Assembly (NCBI GenBank): GCA_003075315.1
Contig: QDFQ01000009.1
Coordinates: 1 to 47,530, forward strand
From: Arthrobacter sp. TPD3018
Lineage (GTDB): Bacteria; Pseudomonadota; Alphaproteobacteria; Sphingomonadales; Sphingomonadaceae
DNA length: 47,530 bases
Direction: 5' to 3'
The notes below the pieces were generated by a model. That model had not been told where the DNA came from. It did no database searches and worked only from the letters and a program-made list of their open reading frames with translations. Shown piece after piece: positions 17,798 through 25,574 of this stretch (positions are counted from its first letter, which is position 1; the number at the start of each line of letters is the position of its first letter). The position numbers were made by a program, and so were the translations under genes.

Positions 17798-17918
17798 GAG
17801 AGGGACGGGGATGGGGCGGCGAGCGAAGCCGCGCCATCTTCCGACGATGCATCACCCCGCCGTTAATTGCGAGCGACCGCGCAGTGCCGCTCTGCGGCAA
17901 TCGGTCCCTCGTCCTGCG

Positions 17919-18803
17919 TCATCGTCGGGCGAATGAGTCTCTAACGCGCTTGGCGCGCCAGGCATCGTTCCAGTCGTTGTGAACATCGGGCACATGTGCC
18001 ACAAGTTCACGGCGGTGACGGGACAGGTGCTCGCGTGCCTTCTCAAGGAGCCGCGCTGCCGCCGGCCCGCGATCGGCATAGACGATGATCCTGCGCACTT
18101 TTTCGGGGATAGCGACGAATGCGAGCCGTTCCACGCCGCCCAGCGCCCAGGTCGGCGTACCGAACCAGTGCATCGCAGACAGTGCGTCCTCAATGCCTTC
18201 GGCGAGACCAAGTTCGTCCGTCGCGGGTGCAAGCCTGATGGCGCCGGTACCTAGGAGTCCGAGCGCAACTTTGGGCTTCGGGATTGGCTTGTGAAGGATG
18301 TCGACCGGATCGAGGAAGGTCCGCTGCACCGCGATCACGCCCAGGTCACTTTCTACGGCTGCGATCAATGCGGGCATGACCCGCTTGTCGGAGCCAGAGC
18401 CAAGCACGGTCTTCGGATTGAACCGTAAGCTTCGCGGATAGGGTCCGGTCAGTCCGCGGGCGCGCAAATACGTCTCGGCCAGCGTTCCGACGACCGGCTT
18501 GCTCGCGTGCCACAATCGAACCGCAAGCGCACTCATGTCGCGCCGCGGTTCCTTGGCAGGCATGTCGAGCGGCGCGCGATCATGAAGGCGTTGCCGCTGC
18601 AGCGCCTTGAGCACCTCGGCGGTGGTGCACCCGGCGAAGCAGTGGAACAGGATGGCGCTATCGCCAAGCCTGACCGAGAGGCTGGGCGACACATCGTCAT
18701 GTGCTGGGCATCGGCATTCGCCACGGGTGCCGCGCCATACCCCGCCAAGGCGCTCGACGATCGTCTTTGCGCGGACTTCAGCGTCGAGCGGCAGTCTAGG
18801 CAT
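17919..18803 (-). CDS. Toprim/zinc-finger primase-like protein of plasmids
   Basis: 294 residues from ATG 18803 (GGAG at eight bases; an ATG at 18839 is a second choice). The N-terminal CHC2-like zinc finger is complete: GECRCPAHDDVSPSLSV...ILFHCFAGC. The C-terminal half is a Toprim domain: LGLAEGIEDALSA supplies the glutamate, and IIVYADRGPAA the first aspartate, but the usual second acidic residue of the DxD is arginine/glycine here. Proteins of this type prime plasmid or phage replication or serve conjugative transfer. It is last of a minus-strand run with HNH, SSB and a second nuclease. Confidence 0.75.
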   Translation of the reverse strand: MPRLPLDAEVRAKTIVERLGGVWRGTRGECRCPAHDDVSPSLSVRLGDSAILFHCFAGCTTAEVLKALQRQRLHDRAPLDMPAKEPRRDMSALAVRLWHASKPVVGTLAETYLRARGLTGPYPRSLRFNPKTVLGSGSDKRVMPALIAAVESDLGVIAVQRTFLDPVDILHKPIPKPKVALGLLGTGAIRLAPATDELGLAEGIEDALSAMHWFGTPTWALGGVERLAFVAIPEKVRRIIVYADRGPAAARLLEKAREHLSRHRRELVAHVPDVHNDWNDAWRAKRVRDSFARR

Positions 18804-18977
18804 CGGCCGAGCTCCGGCATCGTGCTGGACTGCGATCATTTCCTGACACTCCGGTAACTTCGAACCGCAGGGTCATCGTCGCCCTCGCCTCTGGACGGCG
18901 AGCGAAGAGCCAAAGACTGAAAGGAACTGATCTCGTGCGCGCGCGGCGTCGCCGCATGAACGCCCTTGGGCGGCTAG

Positions 18978-19421
18978 CTAACCGTAACGTCCTGTGAAGA
19001 GGTCGCCGAGCGCGCGGCGTCGAAAGGCGTTCCACCACCGACGGCGACGATGTTCTGGCGCATCGTGGATCATGTGGCAGCGCGGACAGAGGGCGGCGAG
19101 GTTTCGCCAACGCGGACCGCTGAAACTCGGATCGTGATTGAGATGCGCTGTGGCCAGGTAGACCGGTCTGCGCGTGATGCAGATCGCGTCTAGAGCAACA
19201 AAAGCGGGAGGCCGTCGCAACACGCGGCCGCGTCCATCCCGCCAGGAACGCCCGTCTGCGTCCCACCAGACCCCTTTCGCATCCTTGAGCTGAGCAACGT
19301 GTCGGCCATGCGGCCGTCCGCAATGTTCGCAACGACCACTTGCACGTTCGAAGCGTACGATCCGGCTGATCTCGGGCCAGTCGATCGGATAAAGCCAGCG
19401 ATGTTCCGGACGGATCGGCAT
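18978..19421 (-). CDS. HNH endonuclease
   Basis: 147 residues if started at the ATG at 19421 (ATG 19439 and 19493 are also in frame; none has a good SD). Features: a CEHCGR knuckle, TAHLNHDPSF supplying the HNH histidine and asparagine, RNLAALCPRCHMIHD with the second Cys pair and final His. So zinc-binding HNH fold with likely DNA nicking or cutting activity. The N-terminal WLYPIDWPEISRIVRFERA is typical of small phage/plasmid HNH proteins. It follows ssb on the same strand. Confidence 0.75.
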   Translation of the reverse strand: MPIRPEHRWLYPIDWPEISRIVRFERASGRCEHCGRPHGRHVAQLKDAKGVWWDADGRSWRDGRGRVLRRPPAFVALDAICITRRPVYLATAHLNHDPSFSGPRWRNLAALCPRCHMIHDAPEHRRRRWWNAFRRRALGDLFTGRYG

Positions 19422-19544
19422 GCGACGATTCTGAATCATGCGCACCGAGAACGAAAGGAGAAAATGCGGCGAATGATCTGCCGATCCCGGCATACCGAGT
19501 TTGAAAGGGCGTGACGACCGCCAGCCGATCGCTTGGCCAGAGCC

Positions 19545-19868
19545 TCACACCTGTTCGCCGGTACTTTTGGCCAGAACCGAAAAGGTGTCGGCGATGAGCT
19601 CTGTTCGGTAGCCTGTATCATTGGTGTCGCCATGCTGCCCCTCGCGCACGCGTCCTGTGATATGGACAAGATCACCGACGCCGGCAACCTCCAGTTGGTT
19701 GGTCAGGTTCGAGAAACACACGACGCTATTCCATAGGGTATCCTGCTTCCATTCGTCGCCATCACGTCGGTTGTAATTTGCTGCAACGTTCACGAACGTG
19801 ACCTTTTCTCGCCTGTTGATCTTGCCGACACGCCCGATGATGCGGAATTCAGCGATATTCTGGGGCAT
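19545..19868 (-). CDS. Single-stranded-DNA-binding protein (plasmid type)
   Basis: 107 residues from ATG 19868, with GGAG nine bases upstream; an upstream start at 19895 is possible. OB-fold pattern: FRIIGRVGKINRREKVTFVNVAANYN, WNSVVCFSNLTNQLEV, GDLVHITGRVREGQ. It lacks the acidic SSB C-terminal tip (DDDIPF) that recruits partners, ending instead in VLAKSTGEQV, so it is a short plasmid-type SSB. Fits with the neighbouring primase and nucleases in DNA transfer or replication. Confidence 0.8.
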   Translation of the reverse strand: MPQNIAEFRIIGRVGKINRREKVTFVNVAANYNRRDGDEWKQDTLWNSVVCFSNLTNQLEVAGVGDLVHITGRVREGQHGDTNDTGYRTELIADTFSVLAKSTGEQV

Positions 19869-19917
19869 GATGCTCTTCTCCAGTGACTCACTCAATTGAA
19901 CAGGCGGGGTCGCGCGA

Positions 19918-20559
19918 TCAGTCGCTCTTTGTCAGCGCGCGCGGCTGGAAATGGTATTTCGTGACGTTCTGAGGTGTTGCGTAGGTCTCGTACGCCGCCA
20001 GCCAGTCGCGACTGATGGCTCGTTGCGCGGTTGCTAGCGGAAGCCGGTGCTCGCACACGAGCCGCCACAGAACGAAGGCGAGTGCATTCTTGTCATCCGC
20101 ATTCGCTTGTCCGCGGCGCGGTTGAAGCCAGAGATTGCCGGCATCGAATGGTGCGCCGCCTAGAGAAATCGGAATGAGGTGATCAAGCTCATAGTCGGCC
20201 AATCGTCCGTCTGGATATTGCGCCTGCATCATCCGCCGCTTCAGGGGACCGGTGACACCGTAGGAGGGGCGCATCGATCGGGAATATCCCGGTCGACAGA
20301 TCGTCCTCCCAATGTTCCCTTGCGTGATGCGAGCGTCGATCGAGCCTCTCACATCGGGCGGCGGCAATCGTCCATCGATACCCAGCGGAAGCGGCGGACG
20401 CAGGATCGTCGACGCGAGACTCTGGACAGCCTCGCAAAACGGCTCATCGCATCGGGCGTTTCCCGAAAACGGCGCGCCAATCGCATGGCTCAAACCGCCG
20501 TGCCACCATGCAAGTACGGCAAGCACCCCTGCACCGACGATCAGCGCCAGCCACCTCAT
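19918..20559 (-). CDS. Membrane-anchored or exported HNH-like nuclease
   Basis: 213 residues from ATG 20559, which places a hydrophobic segment (MRWLALIVGAGVLAVLAWW) at the N-terminus as a signal anchor; a start at 20634 would add 25 basic residues. The C-terminal half has YELDHLIPISLGGAPFDAGNLWLQPRRGQANADDKNALA followed by an LxxAQRAISRDW helix. D-H-L-I-P, N-L-W and the KN dyad match exported HNH-type nucleases common in Proteobacteria. It could work in the periplasm on incoming DNA. Nearby ssb lies on the same strand, 49 bases below. Confidence 0.65.
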   Translation of the reverse strand: MRWLALIVGAGVLAVLAWWHGGLSHAIGAPFSGNARCDEPFCEAVQSLASTILRPPLPLGIDGRLPPPDVRGSIDARITQGNIGRTICRPGYSRSMRPSYGVTGPLKRRMMQAQYPDGRLADYELDHLIPISLGGAPFDAGNLWLQPRRGQANADDKNALAFVLWRLVCEHRLPLATAQRAISRDWLAAYETYATPQNVTKYHFQPRALTKSD

Positions 20560-20664
20560 CGCCCGCCTTTGGGACCGCAGGTGCAGGTGAAAATCTGAAT
20601 GGATCCGTGTCGAGACATAGTCCACGTTTACCACAGGACGTTATTGGACGCCAAGTCAGGTTTG

Positions 20665-21912
20665 TCAGTGTGCTGCCATTCGTTCGGTCCGGAATCCCCA
20701 CAGGCTCTTTGCAAGATCGAGTTCGTCGCGCTTTGCCTTGCCGATCATTCCCGTGAAATATGCGCCTGGCGTCAGCCGAATTTCCGACCGCGAATGGCGT
20801 TCGGCGGTAATCATGATCGCCACCGCTGCGGCATCCGGCCCAAGCTTTTCCAAGGCGTCCACATAGACCCCGATGCGGATCCCGAGATCGTTGCGCAGCC
20901 GAGAGGCGGCCCGATGAATATCGGACCACGCGGGTCTGCTGTTGCCGACGTACATCGCGGTGGTCGGGAACATCTCCATCAACTCTGCTGGACGAGTGTT
21001 GAAGCGACTGTTCGACGGTGACGCCGAGAGGTCGGCTGGAGGTGGAGCGGAACCGATTGGATCAGAACTACAAGCTCGCTCAGCCCGTACATCTTTGATG
21101 GGGTGAGGGCTGGTTTGTATATGTATGAAGGGCTCATTTTTTGACCCTGACCCATCATTATCTTCAGGAAACATACATTCGTCGATGGTCGTGGCAACGA
21201 GTTGCTCGACGTGCGGCAAACGGCTGAGTGCAGCCCGATAGAGATCACTGTCACGCACGGAACGCGCCTGCGCTGCAGCTTCAGCCACGCTATCGATGGC
21301 TTCCTGGAGGGCAAACCACCGCGGGCCCGTCAACCGCATATCGGCTGCTTGCGCGAGTGCCTGACCAACAATCCGGCTAACGCGGGCAATCTCCTGCCGA
21401 CCCTCCTTGAAGAGCCGAGATTGTGCCGAATAGGCATCGGCGCGCTCGCGAAGCTCCTCGAAGCGGATGCGAAGCGGCGAGAGGTCGACACCAAAGGCGG
21501 TTGAGATTGCACCCGTATGATCACGGCGGCCTGTGCGCCGTCCATGAGCGCTGTCGCGCGCGAGGATCAGTCCGAGCGCTCTGAGCTGCCGGAGACGGGC
21601 TTTGATCGCACTGACCGTCTTGCCGGCGTCCTCAGCGAGCGTGAGGTTGCTTGGCCAGGCGATCGGCGTGCGCCCTTCCTTCCAATCATCGGCATGGGTG
21701 TAGCTGATGAGGTGTTCGAGCGTCTGTAGCGCACCGATCCCAACGCCTAGCGCCGCTGCTGAGCGCTTGACGACGGCGAACACCGCTTTCCGGTCGACCG
21801 TCGTCGGCGCATCGACAATCCTAGTCTCGAGCGCGCGTGCGATCTGGCGGGAGAAGGCCGTGATCGGTCGGGCTCCCGTTCCCCCCGTAAAGGCATTCTG
21901 GGTATAGGTCAT
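20665..21912 (-). CDS. repC: RepC-type plasmid replication initiator
   Basis: 415 residues from ATG 21912 with GAGGGG seven bases before. RepC features: an N-terminal winged-helix block (KAVFAVVKRSAAALGVGIGALQTLEHLISY, IAWPSNLTLAEDAGKTVSAIKARLRQLRALGLILARDS, GRRDHTGAISTAFGVDLSPL), then a variable middle and a C-terminal RepC domain (AASRLRNDLGIRIGVYVDALEKLGPDAAAVAIMITAERHSRSEIRLTPGAYFTGMIGKA). No parA/parB (repAB) genes precede it, unlike the usual repABC order. A short AT-rich stretch in its middle (21108-21182) recalls the oriV that lies inside repC in repABC plasmids. Confidence 0.88.
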   Translation of the reverse strand: MTYTQNAFTGGTGARPITAFSRQIARALETRIVDAPTTVDRKAVFAVVKRSAAALGVGIGALQTLEHLISYTHADDWKEGRTPIAWPSNLTLAEDAGKTVSAIKARLRQLRALGLILARDSAHGRRTGRRDHTGAISTAFGVDLSPLRIRFEELRERADAYSAQSRLFKEGRQEIARVSRIVGQALAQAADMRLTGPRWFALQEAIDSVAEAAAQARSVRDSDLYRAALSRLPHVEQLVATTIDECMFPEDNDGSGSKNEPFIHIQTSPHPIKDVRAERACSSDPIGSAPPPADLSASPSNSRFNTRPAELMEMFPTTAMYVGNSRPAWSDIHRAASRLRNDLGIRIGVYVDALEKLGPDAAAVAIMITAERHSRSEIRLTPGAYFTGMIGKAKRDELDLAKSLWGFRTERMAAH

Positions 21913-21919
21913 CGTTCGT

Positions 21920-21935
21920 CCCCTCGTTCGAGGGG
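21920..21935 (-). promoter_or_regulatory. Hairpin hiding the repC Shine-Dalgarno sequence
   Basis: CCCCTCG-TT-CGAGGGG is a 7-bp perfect stem with a two-base loop. On the minus-strand mRNA its 3' arm is the GAGGGG that serves as the repC SD, ending seven bases before the ATG. Folding would block translation, which is the classic target of antisense control of repC. Confidence 0.5.
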
Positions 21936-22203
21936 CCGTCAGCAGGCAAAACAGAGGCGTGGCGCGAAGCGCGCTCCCTTGAACCGAGGCTCGGAAACCG
22001 GTACGTGGAAGATCTCTGAGTGACCGGTCAGCGTTTGGCGACGCTGCCACGTTGCGATTTCTGGGTGCCCGGCCTTCGTGCCGGGCATTCGTTTATGTGC
22101 TCACGGCCACCCTTTCTGTTCGGTCTCACGCTGGCCGCCGAGCGGCCGCGGAGAACATTAAGGGACGATGCCAGCCCAATCAGGGGTTCGGAAGCGGGCA
22201 CGA

Positions 22204-22371
22204 CTCGTGCTTTCGCGGACCGAAGCGAGAAAAAGTTCGTGCTTTGACGGACCGACGCGGAGTCCGTTCGTGCTTTGACGGACGTCCATTCGTGTTTTGG
22301 AGGACGCTACTTCGTGCTTTGACGGACGAAAGTTCGTGCTTTGAGGGACGCTCGTTCGTGTTCTCGCGGAC
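22204..22371 (+). repeat. Seven direct iterons (putative RepA-binding origin)
   Basis: Seven 17-base repeats related to TTCGTGCTTTGACGGAC start at 22204, 22236, 22267, 22289, 22311, 22333 and 22355. Spacing is 32, 31, 22, 22, 22 and 22, i.e. about three and two helical turns, so all face the same side of the DNA. The TTCGTG and GGAC ends are most conserved. The array lies between the repA stop and the repC start, in a 470-base gap (21913-22382) with no other gene. This is a standard iteron origin for an RPA-type RepA. Confidence 0.9.
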
Positions 22372-22382
22372 CGGTCCGCGAA

Positions 22383-23282
22383 TCAGTCGCGAATCGCGTC
22401 GCTGGTCGTCTGCTCGGCCGACAGAAGGGCCTTTTTCGGCGTCAACGTGACCAGGGAAGGGGCCGCGACCCTGCGTTTCGGGGCGTCCACTGCAGGAGCA
22501 TCTGCTTCGTTGAGCAAAACCCGGTAGTCAGGAATCGAGTCCAGGTCCGCGATGCCACGCAGAACGTGGCGAAAATGCTTCAGCGTGTTCTGATAGCCAA
22601 GCTGAAGGCGCAAATCGTTCAATCCGATCTGCACGGGACCATCGATACAGGTGGAGCGCGCGACTTCGTAAAGTCGTCGTTCGACTGGACCAAGCTGGAA
22701 ATAGTCCGGCGAATATTCGAGGACCCGGCGATCGCGCAGGATCGCACGGTATAGCCAGTCACAAAGGCGGACTTTCACGCCCTTGAGACGTGGTTCACCG
22801 GTCCGTGTCTTCGTATATTGGAGTTGCGCCTCGGACAGCCACGAGAAGAAGCCCGTCTGGCCTTCGCCACCGGCTTCGATGTTCGTCTTGATCTGCGTAC
22901 CCTGAAGCCGTCCTAACGCATCAGAGAGGCGTGTATAGGAGCGTGCAGAACCGCTGACCCCCGTCACTCGGAAGAGGTCGTGGGCCGTAAAGTAGAACTC
23001 CTGGGCCACGCGCTCGCCTGCATCCATCTTCGAGACAAGCAAGCTCGCGATATACAGTAGGATCTCCTTGTCATAGATTGTGGCAACACCGCTGGGACCA
23101 GGGCCGATCTCTATGGAAACACTGTCAGTCTTATAGACTAAGGAGCGCTTCAGCGCAGTCTTCGACAGCGAAAAGAAGGGATAGGCCATGAGTGAGTGCT
23201 CACCGCGAACCTCGGTGAGGAGCGGACTGTCGAGGACGAAGAGGTCGCCCTGCGTGGGAGAGGTGCCCGTCATGCCGCCCAA
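22383..23282 (-). CDS. repA: RPA-type plasmid replication initiator RepA
   Basis: 299 residues from ATG 23282 (ATG 23273 is three codons in and equally possible). RPA family signature: GEHSLMAYPFFSLSKTALKRSLVYKTDSVSIEIGPGPSGVATIYDKEILLYIASLL, then FTAHDLFRVTGVSGSARSYTRLSDALGRLQGTQIKTN and a C-terminal winged helix (YSPDYFQLGPVERRLYEVARSTC). It would bind the iterons beyond its stop codon and melt the origin. Related sites overlap its own promoter, suggesting autorepression. Confidence 0.92.
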   Translation of the reverse strand: MGGMTGTSPTQGDLFVLDSPLLTEVRGEHSLMAYPFFSLSKTALKRSLVYKTDSVSIEIGPGPSGVATIYDKEILLYIASLLVSKMDAGERVAQEFYFTAHDLFRVTGVSGSARSYTRLSDALGRLQGTQIKTNIEAGGEGQTGFFSWLSEAQLQYTKTRTGEPRLKGVKVRLCDWLYRAILRDRRVLEYSPDYFQLGPVERRLYEVARSTCIDGPVQIGLNDLRLQLGYQNTLKHFRHVLRGIADLDSIPDYRVLLNEADAPAVDAPKRRVAAPSLVTLTPKKALLSAEQTTSDAIRD

Positions 23283-23288
23283 TCCCGG

Positions 23289-23409
23289 GTCCGCAAAAGC
23301 ACGAAAGCCCGCTCGCGAAGGTCCGCGAAAACACGAAGGGCGGGAGTGCCACCGAGGGAAAACGCTCGGAACAGCGCACTATCGGAGTGAAGTTCGTGTT
23401 TTTGCGGAC
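23289..23409. promoter_or_regulatory. Iteron-like copies upstream of repA (probable autoregulatory operator)
   Basis: Three copies of the iteron lie here: 23289-23305 and 23321-23337 on the minus strand (32 bases apart, spacing seen in the origin array) and 23393-23409 on the plus strand, so the outer two form an inverted pair. The first copy ends seven bases before the repA start. Such inverted iterons in front of rep genes bind initiator dimers and repress. The 23283-23603 gap holds nothing else I can name. Confidence 0.75.
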
Positions 23410-23603
23410 CGACCGCGCGCCCGATGCTGGGAGCCACGCGGAGGGTCGTTTCGACATGGAGTTCGCGCAGATTCATACGAGCCGCTGTAACAGGTTGGCG
23501 CCGCAGTTCACAGTCGTTGCTCGGGCAGGTCGCGCGTTCCTGCTACTGCTGCAAGCGCCATAGGGTCTCCTAAGTGGCTCACTAACGCGTCTCTCATCGC
23601 CGG

Positions 23604-24062
23604 CTATCCGGTCGCGCGGGACGATGCGATCTGGAGATCGAGCCACTCCTCTGCGGCATTCCTCAGCCGTGGAAGCATCGACACGTTCGCTCGGCGCCGA
23701 TCTGCCGGGTCGGGGATGCGCTCTATATAGCCGACCGCTTCAAGCTGCTCGATATGCCTGAGCGCAGTGGTCATTGACGCCCCGCTGAGGGAGCAGAGTT
23801 GCGACACCGCGATGTCACGGTGCTCGCCCTGCGCTACATAGAGCTCAAGGATCATATCCCAGCTGGGATCGAGGAAGCGCGCCCCGGAAAAGCAGCGGGT
23901 GCGTCGACGGCGCCCGGCCAAAATCGCCTTAGCTTCGCCAAGGCGCAGGTCCGCGATCGTGCCCCCGGCAGCGGCGGCAGATAGCAGGCTTTCCTCGACG
24001 GCCTTACGCGGAAGACGGACGATGACGTCGATCAGTTCGTCGCCCGCTGATGCTGAAGCCAT
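23604..24062 (-). CDS. MarR-family winged-helix regulator
   Basis: 152 residues. The winged-helix core spans about residues 65-145: DPSWDMILELYVAQGEHRDIAVSQLCSLSGASMTTALRHIEQLEAVGYIERIPDPADRRRANVSMLP, closely MarR-like with the D-x-x-D-R-R wing tip. The first 60 residues are a helical extension without known motif. Last gene of a four-gene minus-strand cassette; its start overlaps the membrane-protein gene by 31 bases. Ligand and targets unknown. Confidence 0.75.
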   Translation of the reverse strand: MASASAGDELIDVIVRLPRKAVEESLLSAAAAGGTIADLRLGEAKAILAGRRRRTRCFSGARFLDPSWDMILELYVAQGEHRDIAVSQLCSLSGASMTTALRHIEQLEAVGYIERIPDPADRRRANVSMLPRLRNAAEEWLDLQIASSRATG

Positions 24063-24514
24063 GATCGTCGCGATCCATTTTTCAGATAGGGCGCAGCATC
24101 ACGCGGCAATCGCATCGTTCCCAGCGCAAGCGCGCCAAGCGCGAGATAGGCGTAGATACCGAGACCTGTGTGATAGGCGAAGAGTGGAATGCCGGGCAGT
24201 AACGCTCCGCACAGGCTCATAAACAGGCCGCCCAGCGCGAAGCCGGCTGCCCAGATCGGCCAGAAACGGATAGTCGTCACACCTAACCAAAAGAAGCCGC
24301 AGGCGACTCCCAGGTCCACAACCAACGTTGGAAAGTGCCCGGGATCCCAAGCGACCTTGGTAGAATAAACGCGCAGACCGGTCGTGAGAGCGAAGCCCGC
24401 CAAGTTTATTAAAACACCCAGTCGCTCAGGCCTCCCGCCGCGTACGAGAGCGAACAGAAGAACCACTGCCATTATCGCATTGAACAGTAAGGCGAGTAGA
24501 ACTTCCACTTTCAT
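24032..24514 (-). CDS. Small multi-pass membrane protein of the regulator cassette
   Basis: 160 residues with four to five hydrophobic helices (LLALLFNAIMAVVLLFALV; LGVLINLAGFALTTGL; LVVDLGVACGFFWLGV; IWAAGFALGGLFMSLCGALL; TGLGIYAYLALGALALG) and a basic tail. No family recognised. It lies between a gene of unknown function and the MarR gene with overlaps or 13-base spacing, so all are co-expressed. A sensor or anchor for the regulators is one possibility. Confidence 0.6.
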   Translation of the reverse strand: MKVEVLLALLFNAIMAVVLLFALVRGGRPERLGVLINLAGFALTTGLRVYSTKVAWDPGHFPTLVVDLGVACGFFWLGVTTIRFWPIWAAGFALGGLFMSLCGALLPGIPLFAYHTGLGIYAYLALGALALGTMRLPRDAAPYLKNGSRRSWLQHQRATN

Positions 24515-24527
24515 ACGCGGGTTCGCT

Positions 24528-24875
24528 TCAGGCAGTGGCCACTTCGACCGGTGATTCGATTTCGGCGTTCATCGGCGGCTTTGGGAGATTTTCTCCCCAG
24601 CTCGTCTCGTTCAGGCCGAGATGACGGCCGACCCGCTCCGTGAAGGGGTGAGCCCGCATCGCCATCTGATCCTGACCTTCGACCAGAGCAGCGAGCGCAG
24701 CTACCGTCGCTTTGACGGTTCGCTGCGCCATCGCCGGCGAGAGCCGATGAACCTCCGTCGCATCGAGCGTCGTCAAGAGGAACTGGGCGGTGTCGCGCGC
24801 CGCCAGGTTGATCGATCGCTCCGCCTTGCGAAGTTCATCCGCCACGATGCGACCAGTATTCTCGAGTGCCTGCAT
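24528..24875 (-). CDS. Soluble protein of unknown function in the regulator cassette
   Basis: 115 residues, largely helical (NTGRIVADELRKAERSINLAARDTAQFLLTTLDATEVHRLSP, then a QRTVKATVAALAALVEGQ helix). No hydrophobic segment, no known motif. It sits 27 bases below the LuxR-type gene and 13 bases above the membrane-protein gene. Same order (HTH, small helical protein, membrane protein, MarR) is one I associate with sphingomonad genomes, but I cannot name it. Confidence 0.55.
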   Translation of the reverse strand: MQALENTGRIVADELRKAERSINLAARDTAQFLLTTLDATEVHRLSPAMAQRTVKATVAALAALVEGQDQMAMRAHPFTERVGRHLGLNETSWGENLPKPPMNAEIESPVEVATA

Positions 24876-24902
24876 TACGTCTCCTTGGGCGCCGCAGCGC
24901 CG

Positions 24903-25400
24903 CTACCGTACCTTGAGGCCGAGCAGGAACGTCAGCGTCAGCATCACCATACCCGCGACGGTCAGGCCGATTGGAGTGAGGATCGCAATGATCGCACTCC
25001 AGATCGCCGCCTGCTTCCAGGTGAGCATGTTCGCTGCCGCCCCTGCGGTCGGCAACGGCGGTGGGAGAGGAAAGACGTGCTCATCGCTAGGTAGGACGAT
25101 TGCAGGGGGCAAAGCCTCTACCCCTGCATCGTGCTCCGCGACGATCCGGGCGGCGTCGATCCGGCTCGTGGTGCCCAGCAAATTGTTAGCCTTCAACAAT
25201 TGCTTATCGACAGCGCGGGGACTTGCCCCGGTTAACATCGCGATCTCCTTCGAACTTCGATGCTGGTAAACGAGACGGAGGTAGGAGAGCTGCCGTTCGC
25301 TCAATTGGTCGACAGGCGATGGTCGGTCAGAGCGCGCGGGGCTATCCGTGGCGGTTTCGCTGGCATCTGTCTTGTCGTATCCAGCGGGTGATATTTCCAT
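24903..25400 (-). CDS. Membrane-anchored LuxR-type helix-turn-helix protein
   Basis: 165 residues. A LuxR/GerE-like HTH occupies about residues 30-92 (LSERQLSYLRLVYQHRSSKEIAMLTGASPRAVDKQLLKANNLLGTTSRIDAARIVAEHD). A proline-rich linker (LPPAIVLPSDEHVFPLPPPLP) follows, then one transmembrane helix near the C-terminus (AAIWSAIIAILTPIGLTVAGMVMLTLTFLLGL). There is no receiver domain, so the tethered HTH may be released or act at the membrane. First gene of the cassette; its start follows a 540-base region with no other coding gene. Confidence 0.75.
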   Translation of the reverse strand: MEISPAGYDKTDASETATDSPARSDRPSPVDQLSERQLSYLRLVYQHRSSKEIAMLTGASPRAVDKQLLKANNLLGTTSRIDAARIVAEHDAGVEALPPAIVLPSDEHVFPLPPPLPTAGAAANMLTWKQAAIWSAIIAILTPIGLTVAGMVMLTLTFLLGLKVR

Positions 25401-25574
25401 GTGTCGACCCTGCAGGATGGAGCGATTCGCCGCCAGAAGTTCCGTAATCCATGTTGGGACGCGTCGTTCCAGCAGAACAGCCGGCCCGCGGGAAACGAAC
25501 GGTAGCGAACCGATCCCGCGAAACTGTCATTCAGCAAACAGGCGGACGTAGCGGCGGGCAGATTGGCTCCCTTG

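Noticed and set aside
22204..22371. CRISPR-like array
   Set aside because: Units are 17 bases with only 5-15 bases between, in phase with the helix, and next to a rep gene; iterons fit, CRISPR does not.
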